A stretch of 64,000 nt of DNA, taken from the NCBI GenBank assembly GCA_963697205.1, contig CAVONB010000013.1, positions 248,001-312,000 of the forward strand. Direction: 5' to 3'. Shown here in pieces: positions 29,048 through 37,150 of this stretch. The notes beneath the pieces are model-generated. The model did no database searches, was not told the DNA's origin, and was given only the letters and a program-made list of their open reading frames with translations. The translations under genes were made by a program, and so were the position numbers. The stretch's first letter is position 1. Every line of letters starts with the position of its first letter. The DNA is from CAVONB01 sp963697205 (GTDB lineage Bacteria > Pseudomonadota > Alphaproteobacteria > Rhizobiales > Hyphomicrobiaceae).

Positions 29048-29950
29048 TCAGGCCGGGCCGGCCGATGCCTCGCGCACCAGCGCCAAAAGCTCGGGCGTCA
29101 CCTGCCGGGCGTCGCTCAGCACCGCCACATGCGAAATCGATGCCGGTCCGCCGGTCAGCCGCCCTACCGCGAACAGGGCCGGGGAGGGCGCCCGGCGGGC
29201 CGCGAGCCCGAGCCGCACGTCCCGCGCCGAGACGGCGAGCGCCCCGAACGGAGATTGCGTCGACAGCCAGATACAACCCGAAACGACACCGATCTGCAGG
29301 CCCGGCACGTTCACCCGGATCTCCCGCAACAGGTGCTCCGCCAGGATCCGATAAGCCTTCCCGCGCGCCAGAACCGCCGCAATTTCCGCATCGCCCGCCA
29401 CCGCCGGCGTCGAAACGCGAACCGCTGGCCCCGGCGACGACCCAGCCGCCGCGCCATCAGTCACACTCTGGCCTGTTGCGCTCGGTCCCACCGCACCGGC
29501 ACCCGTCGACGCGGCAGGAAACGGCCGGACCGGTGGCCCCGGGGCAGGGTACGGCGCCGCCGGCGCACGCGGCAGCGGTGGCGGACGGAACGGCAGCGGC
29601 CGCGCGCTTGCACCATCCAGGCCCGGCGATGCCGGCGGCCCCGCGACCGTCCCGCCGCCCGCGGCGACAGAGCGCGCAGCTTCCCCGTCGACCTTGCGCG
29701 CCGGCGCACCCAGCCCCGACAGCGCCGAAGGCGACAAATAGATGGGCCGGCCACCGTTGTGATGGATCCGCTCCAGCCACGAGGCCCACGCGAACATGAA
29801 GCCCTGGTGGCGCAACCAGTCGATGATGTCGTTGCGATGGGCGAGGTTCTGTTCACGGATCGCTGACATCCACGCGGCGAGGTCGCGCCCCGTGTCGGCC
29901 TCCAGGCTCGACAGGAACTCGCGCTCCATCTCCGCGTAGTCCGTGGTCAT
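29048..29950 (-). CDS. Two-domain hypothetical protein (DUF4287-like N-terminus, Pro/Ala-rich linker)
   Basis: A 300-aa protein from the ATG at 29950 (MTTDYAEMEREFLSSLEADT). The first 65 residues resemble the DUF4287 pattern (TGRDLAAWMSAIREQNLAHR, then NDIIDWLRHQGFMFAWASWL). A long disordered Ala/Pro/Gly-rich linker covers about residues 95-190, followed by a C-terminal domain (YRILAEHLLREIRVNVPGLQ then GCIWLSTQSPFGALAV) that looks like DUF5655, which often accompanies DUF4287. Function unknown. It starts 11 nt after the stop of the methyltransferase-like gene and is followed by the coiled-coil protein gene, so the three may form an operon. Confidence 0.65.
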   Translation of the reverse strand: MTTDYAEMEREFLSSLEADTGRDLAAWMSAIREQNLAHRNDIIDWLRHQGFMFAWASWLERIHHNGGRPIYLSPSALSGLGAPARKVDGEAARSVAAGGGTVAGPPASPGLDGASARPLPFRPPPLPRAPAAPYPAPGPPVRPFPAASTGAGAVGPSATGQSVTDGAAAGSSPGPAVRVSTPAVAGDAEIAAVLARGKAYRILAEHLLREIRVNVPGLQIGVVSGCIWLSTQSPFGALAVSARDVRLGLAARRAPSPALFAVGRLTGGPASISHVAVLSDARQVTPELLALVREASAGPA

Positions 29951-29961
29951 GCCGGCTCCCC

Positions 29962-30435
29962 CTAGACCCAGCGTCGCGAGCGCTCCTTGTATTCCCGCCA
30001 TGCCGCGCCGAACCGCGCCTCCAAATGCCGTTCTTCGGGCAGGATGGCAAGCCATGTCACCGCCAATGCAAAAGGCACCGCGAGGATTGCGAACCAGACA
30101 TTCTTGCTGAGCTCCGCCGCACCCAGCAGCAGCATGACGTCGGCCACGTAGATCGGATTGCGAAACCGGCGATAGGGCCCCCAGGTGACGAGAGCGTCGG
30201 CGCCCCGGTCGGGCCGCACCGTGGTCCGCGCCCGGTAGAGCGTCACGATCGCCCAAGCCGCAAGCGCGACGCCAGCGGCACCGATCCCCAGCCCGACCAT
30301 GCGCGCAGGCGTATCGTCGAGCCCCGGCCACGTCAGCGGCACGCGGCGGCCGAGGAACACCGCGGCCACCGCTGCCGCCACGAGCAGCATCGGCGGCCAG
30401 GGTAGGGAGCTCGGGCGATTCGTCGAAGCGTTCAT
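29962..30435 (-). CDS. Isoprenylcysteine carboxyl methyltransferase-family membrane protein
   Basis: A 157-aa integral membrane protein starting MNASTNRPSSLPWPPMLLVA. Four hydrophobic segments are visible. The SAM-binding signature of ICMT/PEMT-like enzymes is present: LVTWGPYRRFRNPIYVADVM (GPYxxxRNPxY) and, in the C-terminal part, ILPEERHLEARFGAAWREYK (EERxLxxxFGxxYxxY). Bacterial members methylate lipids or small isoprenoid-related molecules, not prenylated proteins; the substrate here is unknown. Divergent from thrS; the next gene on the minus strand begins 11 nt downstream. Confidence 0.83.
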   Translation of the reverse strand: MNASTNRPSSLPWPPMLLVAAAVAAVFLGRRVPLTWPGLDDTPARMVGLGIGAAGVALAAWAIVTLYRARTTVRPDRGADALVTWGPYRRFRNPIYVADVMLLLGAAELSKNVWFAILAVPFALAVTWLAILPEERHLEARFGAAWREYKERSRRWV

Positions 30436-30649
30436 CGTCACACAGTGTTCTGCCAGGGCATCGCGATCAAGTGCCCGCTGTTTGCGCCCACGCGACACGC
30501 CCACGCCACACACACTGGCGCCGCCGCCACCGCCCCCTTGCCCCGCCCCCGCCGCGCCGGTATCTGTCGGCGGCCTCGCGCCATGACAACGCGAGCCCAA
30601 TCCACCTTACGCCGCGCTGGTAGGCGGCGAGTGAGAGGAGAACGAGCCG

Positions 30650-32623
30650 ATGTCCGACGTCATCTTGACCTTCCCCGACGGCGCCAAGAAAGCCGTACCC
30701 GCCGGCACCACCGGCGCCGAGGTCGCCAAATCCATTTCACCGTCGCTCCTGAAGCGAACCGTCGCCATGAGCCTCGACGGCGTCCTTGTCGATCTGGCCG
30801 ACCCGATCGCGGCGGACGCCGCCATCCGCTTCATTGCGCGCACCGATCCCGAAGCCCTGGAGCTGATCCGCCACGACGCCGCCCACGTCATGGCCGAGGC
30901 CGTGCAGGCCTTGTGGCCCGGCACCCAGGTGACGATCGGCCCCGTCATCGAGAACGGCTTCTATTACGACTTCGCCAAGGAGGAACCCTTCCATCCGGAC
31001 GATCTGGCGAAGATCGAAAAGAAGATGGCCGAGATCATCCAGAAGAACGCGCCCTTCACAAAGGAGGTGTGGTCGCGCGATCGCGCGAAGGAGCACTTCC
31101 GCCAGCAGGGCGAAAAGTTCAAGGTCGAGCTCGTCGATGCCATCCCCGAAGGCCAGGACCTCAAGATCTACCGCCAGGGCGAATGGCTCGATCTGTGCCG
31201 CGGGCCCCACATGGTCTCGACGGGCCCGATCGGCCAAGCGTTCAAGCTGCAGAAGATCGCAGGCGCCTATTGGCGAGGCGACTCGAACAACCCGATGCTG
31301 CAGCGGATCTACGGCACCGCCTGGGCCACGAAGGAGCAACTGGACCTCTACCTCAAGCAGATCGAGGAGGCCGAGAAGCGCGACCACAGGAAGCTCGGCC
31401 GAGAGATGAACCTGTTCCACTTCCAGGAGGAGGCGCCCGGCGCCGTCTTCTGGCACCCCAAGGGCTGGACGCTGTTCCAGACGCTGATCGCCTACATGCG
31501 CCGCCGCCAGCAGTCAGCCGGCTACCAGGAGGTGAACTCCCCCGACATGATGGAGCGCTCGTTCTGGGAGGTCTCCGGCCACTGGCAGAACTACGGCGAG
31601 CACATGTTCACCACCGAGCTGCCCGACGAGCGCATCTTCTGCTGCAAGCCGATGAACTGCCCGGGCCACGTGCAGATCTTCAAGCACGGCCTCAAGAGCT
31701 ATCGCGACCTGCCGCTCAAGATCGCCGAGTTCGGCAAGGTGCACCGCTACGAGCCTTCGGGCGCGCTGCACGGCATGATGCGCGTGCGCCACTTCACCCA
31801 GGACGACGCGCACATCTTCATCACCGAGGACATGCTCGAAGCCGAGTGCATGGCGATCAACGATCTGATGCTGTCGATTTACGCCGACTTCGGCTTCGAC
31901 GAGATCGTGGTGAAGCTCTCCACGCGGCCCGAAAAGCGCGTCGGTTCCGACGATCTGTGGGATCGCGCCGAGGCCGTCATGGGCAAGGTGCTGGAGAAGA
32001 TCGCCGCCGAAGGCCAGGGCAAGATCAAGACGTCGGTCAACCCCGGCGAGGGTGCGTTCTACGGCCCGAAGTTCGAGTACGTGCTGCGCGACGCCATCGG
32101 CCGCGACTGGCAGTGCGGCACCACGCAGGTCGATTTCAACCTGCCCGGCCGGCTCGGCGCGTTCTACATCGACGACCACTCCAACAAGATCACGCCGGTG
32201 ATGATCCACCGCGCCATGTTCGGCTCACTCGAACGCTTCACCGGCATCCTGATCGAGAACACGGCCGGCCATTTCCCGCTGTGGCTCGCGCCGCAACAGA
32301 TCGCGGTCTGCACCATCGTCTCCGACGCCGACGACTACGCGCATCAGGTGCTTGCGAAACTGAAGGCGGCGGGCTTGCGCGGCGAGGTCGACGTCAGGAA
32401 CGAGAAGATCAACTACAAGGTGCGCGAGCACTCCCTCGCCAAGGTCCCCGTCCTCATGGTCGTCGGCAAGCGCGAAGCCGAGGAAGGCAAGGTCTCGATC
32501 CGCCGTCTGGGCTCAGACAAGAACGAGGTGATGACGCTCGACGCCGCCATCGCCGCGTTGGTTGACGAAGCCGTGCCGCCGGATGTGCGGCGGTCGGCGT
32601 CGCGCAAGGCTGAGGCGGCGTGA
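30650..32623 (+). CDS. thrS: Threonyl-tRNA synthetase
   Basis: Class II aminoacyl-tRNA synthetase charging tRNA-Thr, 657 aa. Domains in order: TGS domain (residues 1-62), editing domain with HDAAHVMAEAVQALWPG (HxxxH near 74), catalytic core with zinc-binding CKPMNCPGHVQIF near residue 335, class II motif 2 (VHRYEPSGALHGMMRVRHFT) and motif 3 (PVMIHRAMFGSLERF), and a C-terminal anticodon-binding domain from about 540. A GAGAGGAG ribosome-binding site precedes the ATG at 30650. No T-box or autoregulatory leader was recognised. The 3' end is followed closely by the interrupted unknown gene. Confidence 0.97.
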   Translation: MSDVILTFPDGAKKAVPAGTTGAEVAKSISPSLLKRTVAMSLDGVLVDLADPIAADAAIRFIARTDPEALELIRHDAAHVMAEAVQALWPGTQVTIGPVIENGFYYDFAKEEPFHPDDLAKIEKKMAEIIQKNAPFTKEVWSRDRAKEHFRQQGEKFKVELVDAIPEGQDLKIYRQGEWLDLCRGPHMVSTGPIGQAFKLQKIAGAYWRGDSNNPMLQRIYGTAWATKEQLDLYLKQIEEAEKRDHRKLGREMNLFHFQEEAPGAVFWHPKGWTLFQTLIAYMRRRQQSAGYQEVNSPDMMERSFWEVSGHWQNYGEHMFTTELPDERIFCCKPMNCPGHVQIFKHGLKSYRDLPLKIAEFGKVHRYEPSGALHGMMRVRHFTQDDAHIFITEDMLEAECMAINDLMLSIYADFGFDEIVVKLSTRPEKRVGSDDLWDRAEAVMGKVLEKIAAEGQGKIKTSVNPGEGAFYGPKFEYVLRDAIGRDWQCGTTQVDFNLPGRLGAFYIDDHSNKITPVMIHRAMFGSLERFTGILIENTAGHFPLWLAPQQIAVCTIVSDADDYAHQVLAKLKAAGLRGEVDVRNEKINYKVREHSLAKVPVLMVVGKREAEEGKVSIRRLGSDKNEVMTLDAAIAALVDEAVPPDVRRSASRKAEAA

Positions 32624-33076
32624 TGGGAGCGCCGCACCGCAGCCCTATGCCGTCTACTGGAGCATCTACACCGACCTGCGCGGGCGGCAGCAATTTCGCA
32701 AGCTCTATTGGGACCGTCTCAAAGACCTGATCGGCCGCCCAGCCAAGCTCGTGGGCATTGAGCGCGAGGAGCTTTGGCCGAGCGGGCTACCCGCGCCAGA
32801 ACTGCGCTGCCATGTCTGGAGGTTCTACAAGGCGGACAGCCTATCCGATGTAATTCTCGAGACGATGCGCGCCGCATTCCGCGTCGCCCCGACGTGGCGG
32901 ATTCTCATTCCCCCTCAAAAGGACGCGACCGACGCCGAATCTTTCGAGATCCTTTGGGATCGAAAACCCGAACACGTCGCAAGCGGACAGCTTCCGCTTC
33001 CCCTGCTGAACTCGATCATGATCGGGCTCCACCGTGATACCGGGTTTCGCATTGGACCTGGATACACCGTCGAGGG
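32562..33076 (+). pseudogene. 5' part of an unknown gene interrupted by the IS3-family element
   Basis: The open frame encodes AVYWSIYTDLRGRQQFRKLY, KLVGIEREELWPSGLPAPEL, ILIPPQKDATDAESFEILWD and DTGFRIGPGYTVEG before the insertion point at 33076. Good codon bias starts only at about 32640. The first in-frame ATG (32562) overlaps the end of thrS by 62 nt, so the true start is uncertain or was lost; a GTG near 32749 is another option. If the insertion sequence and one copy of the AGGG target duplication are removed, this frame continues directly into the segment at 34305-34711. No family recognised; nothing suggests transfer apart from the insertion. Confidence 0.6.
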
Positions 33077-33142
33077 TGACCTGAGACCCGCAAACTCCTC
33101 CAGATTTGGGTAGAGTCCGTCGATCCAGGAAGGAGACGGACG

Positions 33143-33409
33143 ATGAGGAAGTCGCGGTTCACCGAGGAGCAGATCATCGCGGTCCTGCGCGAGCAGGAGG
33201 CGGGGCAGCCGACGGCGGATGTGTGCCGCCGGCACGGCATCAGCTCGGCGACGTTCTACAAGTGGAAGGCGAAGTTCGGCGGCATGGACGTGTCGGACGC
33301 CAAGCGCCTGCGCGCACTGGAGGACGAGAACGCGAAGCTGAAGAAGCTGCTCGCCGAGGCGATGCTCGACAATGCGATCCTGAAGGACGTGACCAGCCGA
33401 AAGTGGTGA
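33143..33409 (+). CDS. IS3-family transposase OrfA
   Basis: An 88-aa DNA-binding protein: FTEEQIIAVLREQEAGQPTA then VCRRHGISSATFYKWKAKFG, the helix-turn-helix of IS407-type OrfA, followed by a leucine-zipper-like helix (LRALEDENAKLKKLLAEAML) for dimerisation. AAGGAGACGGACG precedes the ATG. It ends in the sequence CGAAAGTGGTGA; the A-rich CGAAAG is a plausible -1 slippage site that would fuse OrfA to OrfB to make the active transposase. Confidence 0.92.
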   Translation: MRKSRFTEEQIIAVLREQEAGQPTADVCRRHGISSATFYKWKAKFGGMDVSDAKRLRALEDENAKLKKLLAEAMLDNAILKDVTSRKW

Positions 33410-34278
33410 CGCCCGCCGCCCGACGGCAGGCCGTGGCGCACGCGTGCCAGGTGCACGCGGTGAGCCAGCGGCGGGCATGCTCCGCACTGAATGTCGATCG
33501 CTCGACGATCCGTTACCGCCACCGTTGCGCCGGCGACGCCGATGTGCGGCTCCGCATTCGGGAGCTCGCCGCCCATCGGCGCCGCTTCGGCTACCGGCGT
33601 CTGCATTTCCTGTTGGACCAGGAGGGCGTGAAGATGAACCAGAAGAAATTCCGCCGGATCTACCGCGAAGAAGGGCTGAAGGTCAGGAAGCGGTCGGGGC
33701 GCAAGCGGGCGCTTGGCATGCGGGCGCCGATCGCGCTGCCGTCCGGCCCGAACGAGCGCTGGTCGCTCGACTTCGTGTCGGACAGCTTCACCGACAGCCG
33801 GCGTTTCCGCGTGCTGGCGATCGTCGACGACTTCACGCGCGAGTGTCTCGCACTGGTGGCCGACACCTCACTTTCGGGCCCCCGCGTTGCGCGTGAGCTG
33901 GATGCCGTCATCGCGCGGCGCGGCAAGCCGAAGTCGTGCGTGTCCGACAACGGCACGGAGTACACCAGCATGGCGATCCTGAAATGGAGCCGGCAGATGC
34001 GCATCGACTGGCACTACATCGCGCCCGGAAAGCCCCAACAGAACGCGTTCGTGAAAAGCTTCATCGGCCGCCTGCGCGACGAGTGCCTCAACGAGACGGC
34101 GTTCTCATCGCTCTCAGAGGCCCGATTGCTGCTGGCCGAGTGGCGTGACGATTACAACCGCGTGCGCCCGCATTCGGCGCTCGCGAACCTGACGCCGGAG
34201 GCTTACCGCACCCGGCATCTCGCCCTTGCGGCAACCGCCATCCAAGGGCAAAACTTCACCCCAGGACTCTCCCTCTGA
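33403..34278 (+). CDS. IS3-family transposase OrfB (DDE integrase domain), read by -1 frameshift
   Basis: The catalytic half of the transposase, in the -1 frame relative to OrfA. An HTH_21-like domain (RRRFGYRRLHFLLDQEGVKM) precedes the rve core with all three catalytic acids: RWSLDFVSDSF (first Asp), CVSDNGTEYTS (second Asp) and RLRDECLNETAF (Glu, 35-residue spacing expected from the second Asp region). It ends with the IS3 tail WRDDYNRVRPHSALANLTPE. Translation is expected mainly as an OrfAB fusion; the overlapping GTG codons at 33403 and 33406 could also start it. Confidence 0.92.
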   Translation: MVTPAARRQAVAHACQVHAVSQRRACSALNVDRSTIRYRHRCAGDADVRLRIRELAAHRRRFGYRRLHFLLDQEGVKMNQKKFRRIYREEGLKVRKRSGRKRALGMRAPIALPSGPNERWSLDFVSDSFTDSRRFRVLAIVDDFTRECLALVADTSLSGPRVARELDAVIARRGKPKSCVSDNGTEYTSMAILKWSRQMRIDWHYIAPGKPQQNAFVKSFIGRLRDECLNETAFSSLSEARLLLAEWRDDYNRVRPHSALANLTPEAYRTRHLALAATAIQGQNFTPGLSL

Positions 34279-34304
34279 GTGGAGGAGAATGGGGTCTCAG
34301 GTCA

Positions 34305-34711
34305 AGGGCAGAAAGCGTCGACAGCATCGGCCCGGCACATCCGTGGTGGCAGCCGGTCCCCGTGGAGCTTTCGAGGTGTGCTGGCGCTACCGCGTCCAGA
34401 CATCGACGAAGCGGGAATTGACAGACGAGCATTGTCCGCGCCTGCTGTCGGCGCTCGGCTCGGAGCGATCCGCACTCATCGATGTCGACAAGCGAACCGA
34501 CGATACCGGGCCATTTCAACTTACAATCCGTCAACGCTTTGACGATGCGACAGTTGGCGAGGTCATGTCCAAGGTGTTTGCTCACGCCGTCGGCATGCAC
34601 GTTTCCGGCGCCCTTTCCGATGACCTGCGGTTGTTCCGCCTGACGGGTGAATGGTGCAACCAGTGGTTCCACCAAACTCAACTACTGTCCTTCGAAGTGC
34701 TGGAAGTCTGA
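34305..34711 (+). pseudogene. 3' part of the unknown gene interrupted by the IS
   Basis: Continuation of the frame broken at 33076 (EVCWRYRVQTSTKRELTDEH, SALIDVDKRTDDTGPFQLTI, FAHAVGMHVSGALSDDLRLF), ending FEVLEV at 34711. The first four bases are the duplicated AGGG. Joined with the 5' part it gives a protein of roughly 280-305 aa, depending on the start. No conserved family was recognised. The right part alone has an in-frame ATG inside the IS end (34289), so a short fusion product could be made. Confidence 0.6.
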
Positions 34712-34730
34712 AACTGACACCACGCCTGCG

Positions 34731-34823
34731 CTGTCATCCCGGTGCTCGTCACCGGGGTCCATCCATCCGCGAGTACAGCGCGTGCCGCACCATGGATCGG
34801 GGGCACAAGGCCCCCGATGACAG
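34731..34823. repeat. 93-bp palindromic intergenic repeat
   Basis: The ends CTGTCATC and GATGACAG are perfect inverses, as are the inner TCCAT and ATGGA; each arm is 32 nt and carries its own GC hairpin (CCGGTGCTCGTCACCGG on the left, GGGGGCACAAGGCCCCC on the right). The form matches the abundant intergenic palindromes of many Hyphomicrobiales genomes beginning TGTCATCCCGG. The rest of the gap 34712-34942 holds nothing recognisable. Confidence 0.7.
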
Positions 34824-34942
34824 GTCGAGGGCGGGCGGCGAACAGGTGCCAGAAGCGCGTCCAGGCGCACGCCCCCGGTCCAAGAGCGCGAGGGGCGGAC
34901 AGCCTCTCGCTGGCCGCGAGGCCACGACGCGCCGCCCGCCCC

Positions 34943-35371
34943 CTACCGGCCGAACCAGCCCGGCAACGGATAATCCCGCTCGTCGAGCTTCAACTCGACC
35001 AGGCAGGCGCTGCGATAGCGCGCATAATCGCCGGACATGGCGTGCCAGTCGCCGGACACGGCAAGACGCCGCGCGCTGAAGTAATGCCCCGAGACCATGT
35101 ACGACAGCGTGCGTGCCGCCAACCCGCATTGCCGGTACTGCCGTGCGAACGCGTCGGACTTCGCCAGGGCGCCCAGCTGACGGCCGTTGTCGATAACGTC
35201 GCTGGTCGTGGTGACCCAGCGATAGTCGCGCAGCGCCTTTTCTTCGTAGCTGGCGAATTGCACCCACGACGGCACCGTCGCACCACCGGGCTCCCCGGCG
35301 GAGACCGGCACGACGGACAGAGCGGCCCAGATCGAGCCGACCACCACACCCACCTTCCAAGTGTTTCGCAT
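34943..35371 (-). CDS. Small exported protein, 142 aa
   Basis: The ATG at 35371 starts a signal peptide (MRNTWKVGVVVGSIWAALSV then VPVSAG). The mature part is a single domain of about 115 residues with two cysteines (YRQCGLAARTLSYM and YRSACLVELK) and conserved-looking aromatic and charged residues (EEKALRDYRWVTTTSDVIDN, WHAMSGDYARYR). No family recognised. The open frame extends 25 codons upstream but lacks a signal-like sequence there. It is convergent with the interrupted gene and separated from yhhQ by 160 nt. Confidence 0.68.
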   Translation of the reverse strand: MRNTWKVGVVVGSIWAALSVVPVSAGEPGGATVPSWVQFASYEEKALRDYRWVTTTSDVIDNGRQLGALAKSDAFARQYRQCGLAARTLSYMVSGHYFSARRLAVSGDWHAMSGDYARYRSACLVELKLDERDYPLPGWFGR

Positions 35372-35530
35372 GGCACCCCTCGCGATTCCTGCCAGGACGC
35401 CAAGTATGACAGTCTCGTGACGCACCGTTAAGTGCGCGCGGACCACACGGTGAAGCAGAGGTTGATTGTGACAGTCCCCTCTGGCGGCGGCCCCGAAGTA
35501 CGACGGCCGCCGCCAAGCCCGGCGGCGGGC

Positions 35531-36295
35531 TCAAACCTTCACATGGAACGGATTGAAATCGGTGTCGCGGTCGTAATAGTCCTCGTGCTCAGCCGCCTTG
35601 AGGAACGCGACGATGCGATAGGTCACCGGCAGGAATACGATCTCGACCAGCGTCTTGAACAGGAACTGCGCCAGCATCACCTTGGGCAGCGCCTCGTTCG
35701 GGATGATGCCGGTGCCCCAGAAAGCCAGAGGATAGAAGATCGCGCTGTCGACGGCCTCGCCGAACACGGTCGAAGCAACAAAGCGGCCGCCCATCCATTT
35801 GCCGTTCGTCGACACCTTCATCTTCGCCAGCACGAACGAGTTGACAAACTCGCCGCAGAAGTAGGCGATCATGGAGGCGAGCACGATGCGCCAGGTGTTG
35901 CCGAACGCGACTTCGTAGGCGGCCTGGTGCTTCCAGAAACCGGCCGGCGGCAGCGCGACGACGACGGCGGCCATGAACGCAGCGAAGAACAGCGCGCCAA
36001 AACCCGCCCAGATCACCTTGCGCGCTTTGGAGTAGCCGTAGACCTCGGTCAGGATGTCGCCGAACACGTAGGAGATCGGGAAGAACAGCACCCCCGCCCC
36101 GAACACGAAGGGCCCGCCGATCTCGTAGCCCAAAGGCAGCGTGATGGACGGCAACTGTACCTCCGCGATCTTCGCCGGCCCGATCAGGTTGGAGCAGACG
36201 AGGACGACGACGAAGGCGACCATGACGAGGTCGTAGTAGCGGTAGCTGCGCGTTCTTTCGGCGGGCGGCGCGCGCGTGCCCACGGTCTCCGGCAT
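35531..36295 (-). CDS. yhhQ: Queuosine precursor transporter (YhhQ/DUF165 family)
   Basis: An inner-membrane protein of 254 aa with about six hydrophobic segments, of the family that imports preQ0/preQ1 or queuine for tRNA modification. VVVLVCSNLIGPAKI, the motif FFPISYVFGDILTEVYGYSK and GRFVASTVFGEAVDSAIFYP are diagnostic. GGAAGGAT lies 8 nt before the ATG at 36295. It is divergent from queF across a 271-nt region, and queC lies 3.5 kb away, so the cell probably combines synthesis and salvage. No preQ1 riboswitch was recognised in the leader. The name QueP or QPTR is used for some members. Confidence 0.92.
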   Translation of the reverse strand: MPETVGTRAPPAERTRSYRYYDLVMVAFVVVLVCSNLIGPAKIAEVQLPSITLPLGYEIGGPFVFGAGVLFFPISYVFGDILTEVYGYSKARKVIWAGFGALFFAAFMAAVVVALPPAGFWKHQAAYEVAFGNTWRIVLASMIAYFCGEFVNSFVLAKMKVSTNGKWMGGRFVASTVFGEAVDSAIFYPLAFWGTGIIPNEALPKVMLAQFLFKTLVEIVFLPVTYRIVAFLKAAEHEDYYDRDTDFNPFHVKV

Positions 36296-36566
36296 CGGTT
36301 TTTATCCTTCCCCTGACCGGCGACACAGGCCGGCGGATGTTGCTCACTCGCGCGGAGGACGCGCGGGCCTCATACGTGACGCCCCTGAGGCCGGATGCCT
36401 CCGGCGCCACGCGCACACTAAGGCGACAGCGGCCAAGCCACCAGCGAAAGGCGAGCAACGCAACGGCGCCCGATCGAAAATCGGGGCCGAGGCGCCGAGT
36501 ACTCGTTTCCTCTTCCCGCCGCATACCCCCGTGCTATGTCTGGCAGATGACCTCCTAAGTCACCGC

Positions 36567-37064
36567 ATGAGCAATTCCGGAACGTCTATGGCTAAGCCGC
36601 CGAAATCCCCGATCGCCCAGCACGCGACCCAGCTCGGCCGGACGTCTGCGCTGCCTGAGAGCCCCGAGGCGGCCGTGCTCGACCGCGTGCCCAATCCGCA
36701 CCCCGACACGCACTACGTCGCCCGCTTCACCGCGCCCGAGTTCACCTCGCTTTGCCCGGTGACCGGCCAGCCCGACTTCGCCCATCTCGTCATCGACTAC
36801 GTGCCGCGGGACTGGCTCGTGGAATCGAAATCGCTGAAGCTCTACCTCGCCGCCTTTCGCAATCACGGCGCTTTCCACGAGGACTGCACCGTCGCCATCG
36901 GCAAGCGGCTCGCCGGCCTGCTCACGCCGCACTTCCTGCGCATCGGCGGCTACTGGTATCCGCGTGGCGGCATGCCCATTGACGTCTTCTGGCAGACGGG
37001 CGCGCCACCCAAAGGCGTCTGGCTCCCCGACCAGGGCGTCGCCCCCTATCGCGGGCGCGGCTGA
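36567..37064 (+). CDS. queF: NADPH-dependent 7-cyano-7-deazaguanine reductase QueF (short form)
   Basis: Reduces preQ0 to preQ1 in queuosine biosynthesis. The 165-aa, single-domain (unimodular) enzyme has the active-site cysteine in EFTSLCPVTGQPDF (Cys63 from the ATG at 36567), the family motif LVESKSLKLYLAAFRNH and HEDCTVAIGKRL, and ends WLPDQGVAPYRGRG. A second in-frame ATG (36588, MAKPPKSP) could also start it; the region before neither has a strong ribosome-binding site (CCTCCTAAGT is on the opposite sense). Faces yhhQ and lies near queC. Confidence 0.94.
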   Translation: MSNSGTSMAKPPKSPIAQHATQLGRTSALPESPEAAVLDRVPNPHPDTHYVARFTAPEFTSLCPVTGQPDFAHLVIDYVPRDWLVESKSLKLYLAAFRNHGAFHEDCTVAIGKRLAGLLTPHFLRIGGYWYPRGGMPIDVFWQTGAPPKGVWLPDQGVAPYRGRG

Positions 37065-37150
37065 CATCAGAAAAAGGAAGGGGGTCCGGCGTCTCCCCGG
37101 GCGGGGTTCGGGGCGGCAGCCCCGTTTCATACACCCAGCCCGGACACCCT

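Larger units (their letters stand above)
33077..34304 (+). mobile_element. IS3-family insertion sequence, IS407-type, 1228 bp
   Basis: Complete element. The ends are imperfect inverted repeats of about 41 bp: both begin TGACCTGAGACCC, share TCCTCCA, and end near AGAGTCC. It is flanked by a 4-bp direct repeat AGGG (33073-33076 and 34305-34308), the duplication size typical of the IS407 group. Two overlapping genes, orfA and orfB, fill it, with orfB in the -1 frame. Everything appears intact, so it is probably a recent insertion and possibly still mobile. It splits an unknown gene downstream of thrS. Confidence 0.93.

Noticed and set aside
33143..34278. orfA/orfB of the IS as another example of an inserted base
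   Set aside because: OrfB is in the -1, not +1, frame, the overlap has the standard IS3 arrangement and an A-rich slip site, so this is normal programmed frameshifting.
36296..36566. A preQ1 riboswitch between yhhQ and queF
   Set aside because: No preQ1-I, -II or -III core (A-rich tail pairing with a small hairpin loop) could be found; the region is GC-rich.
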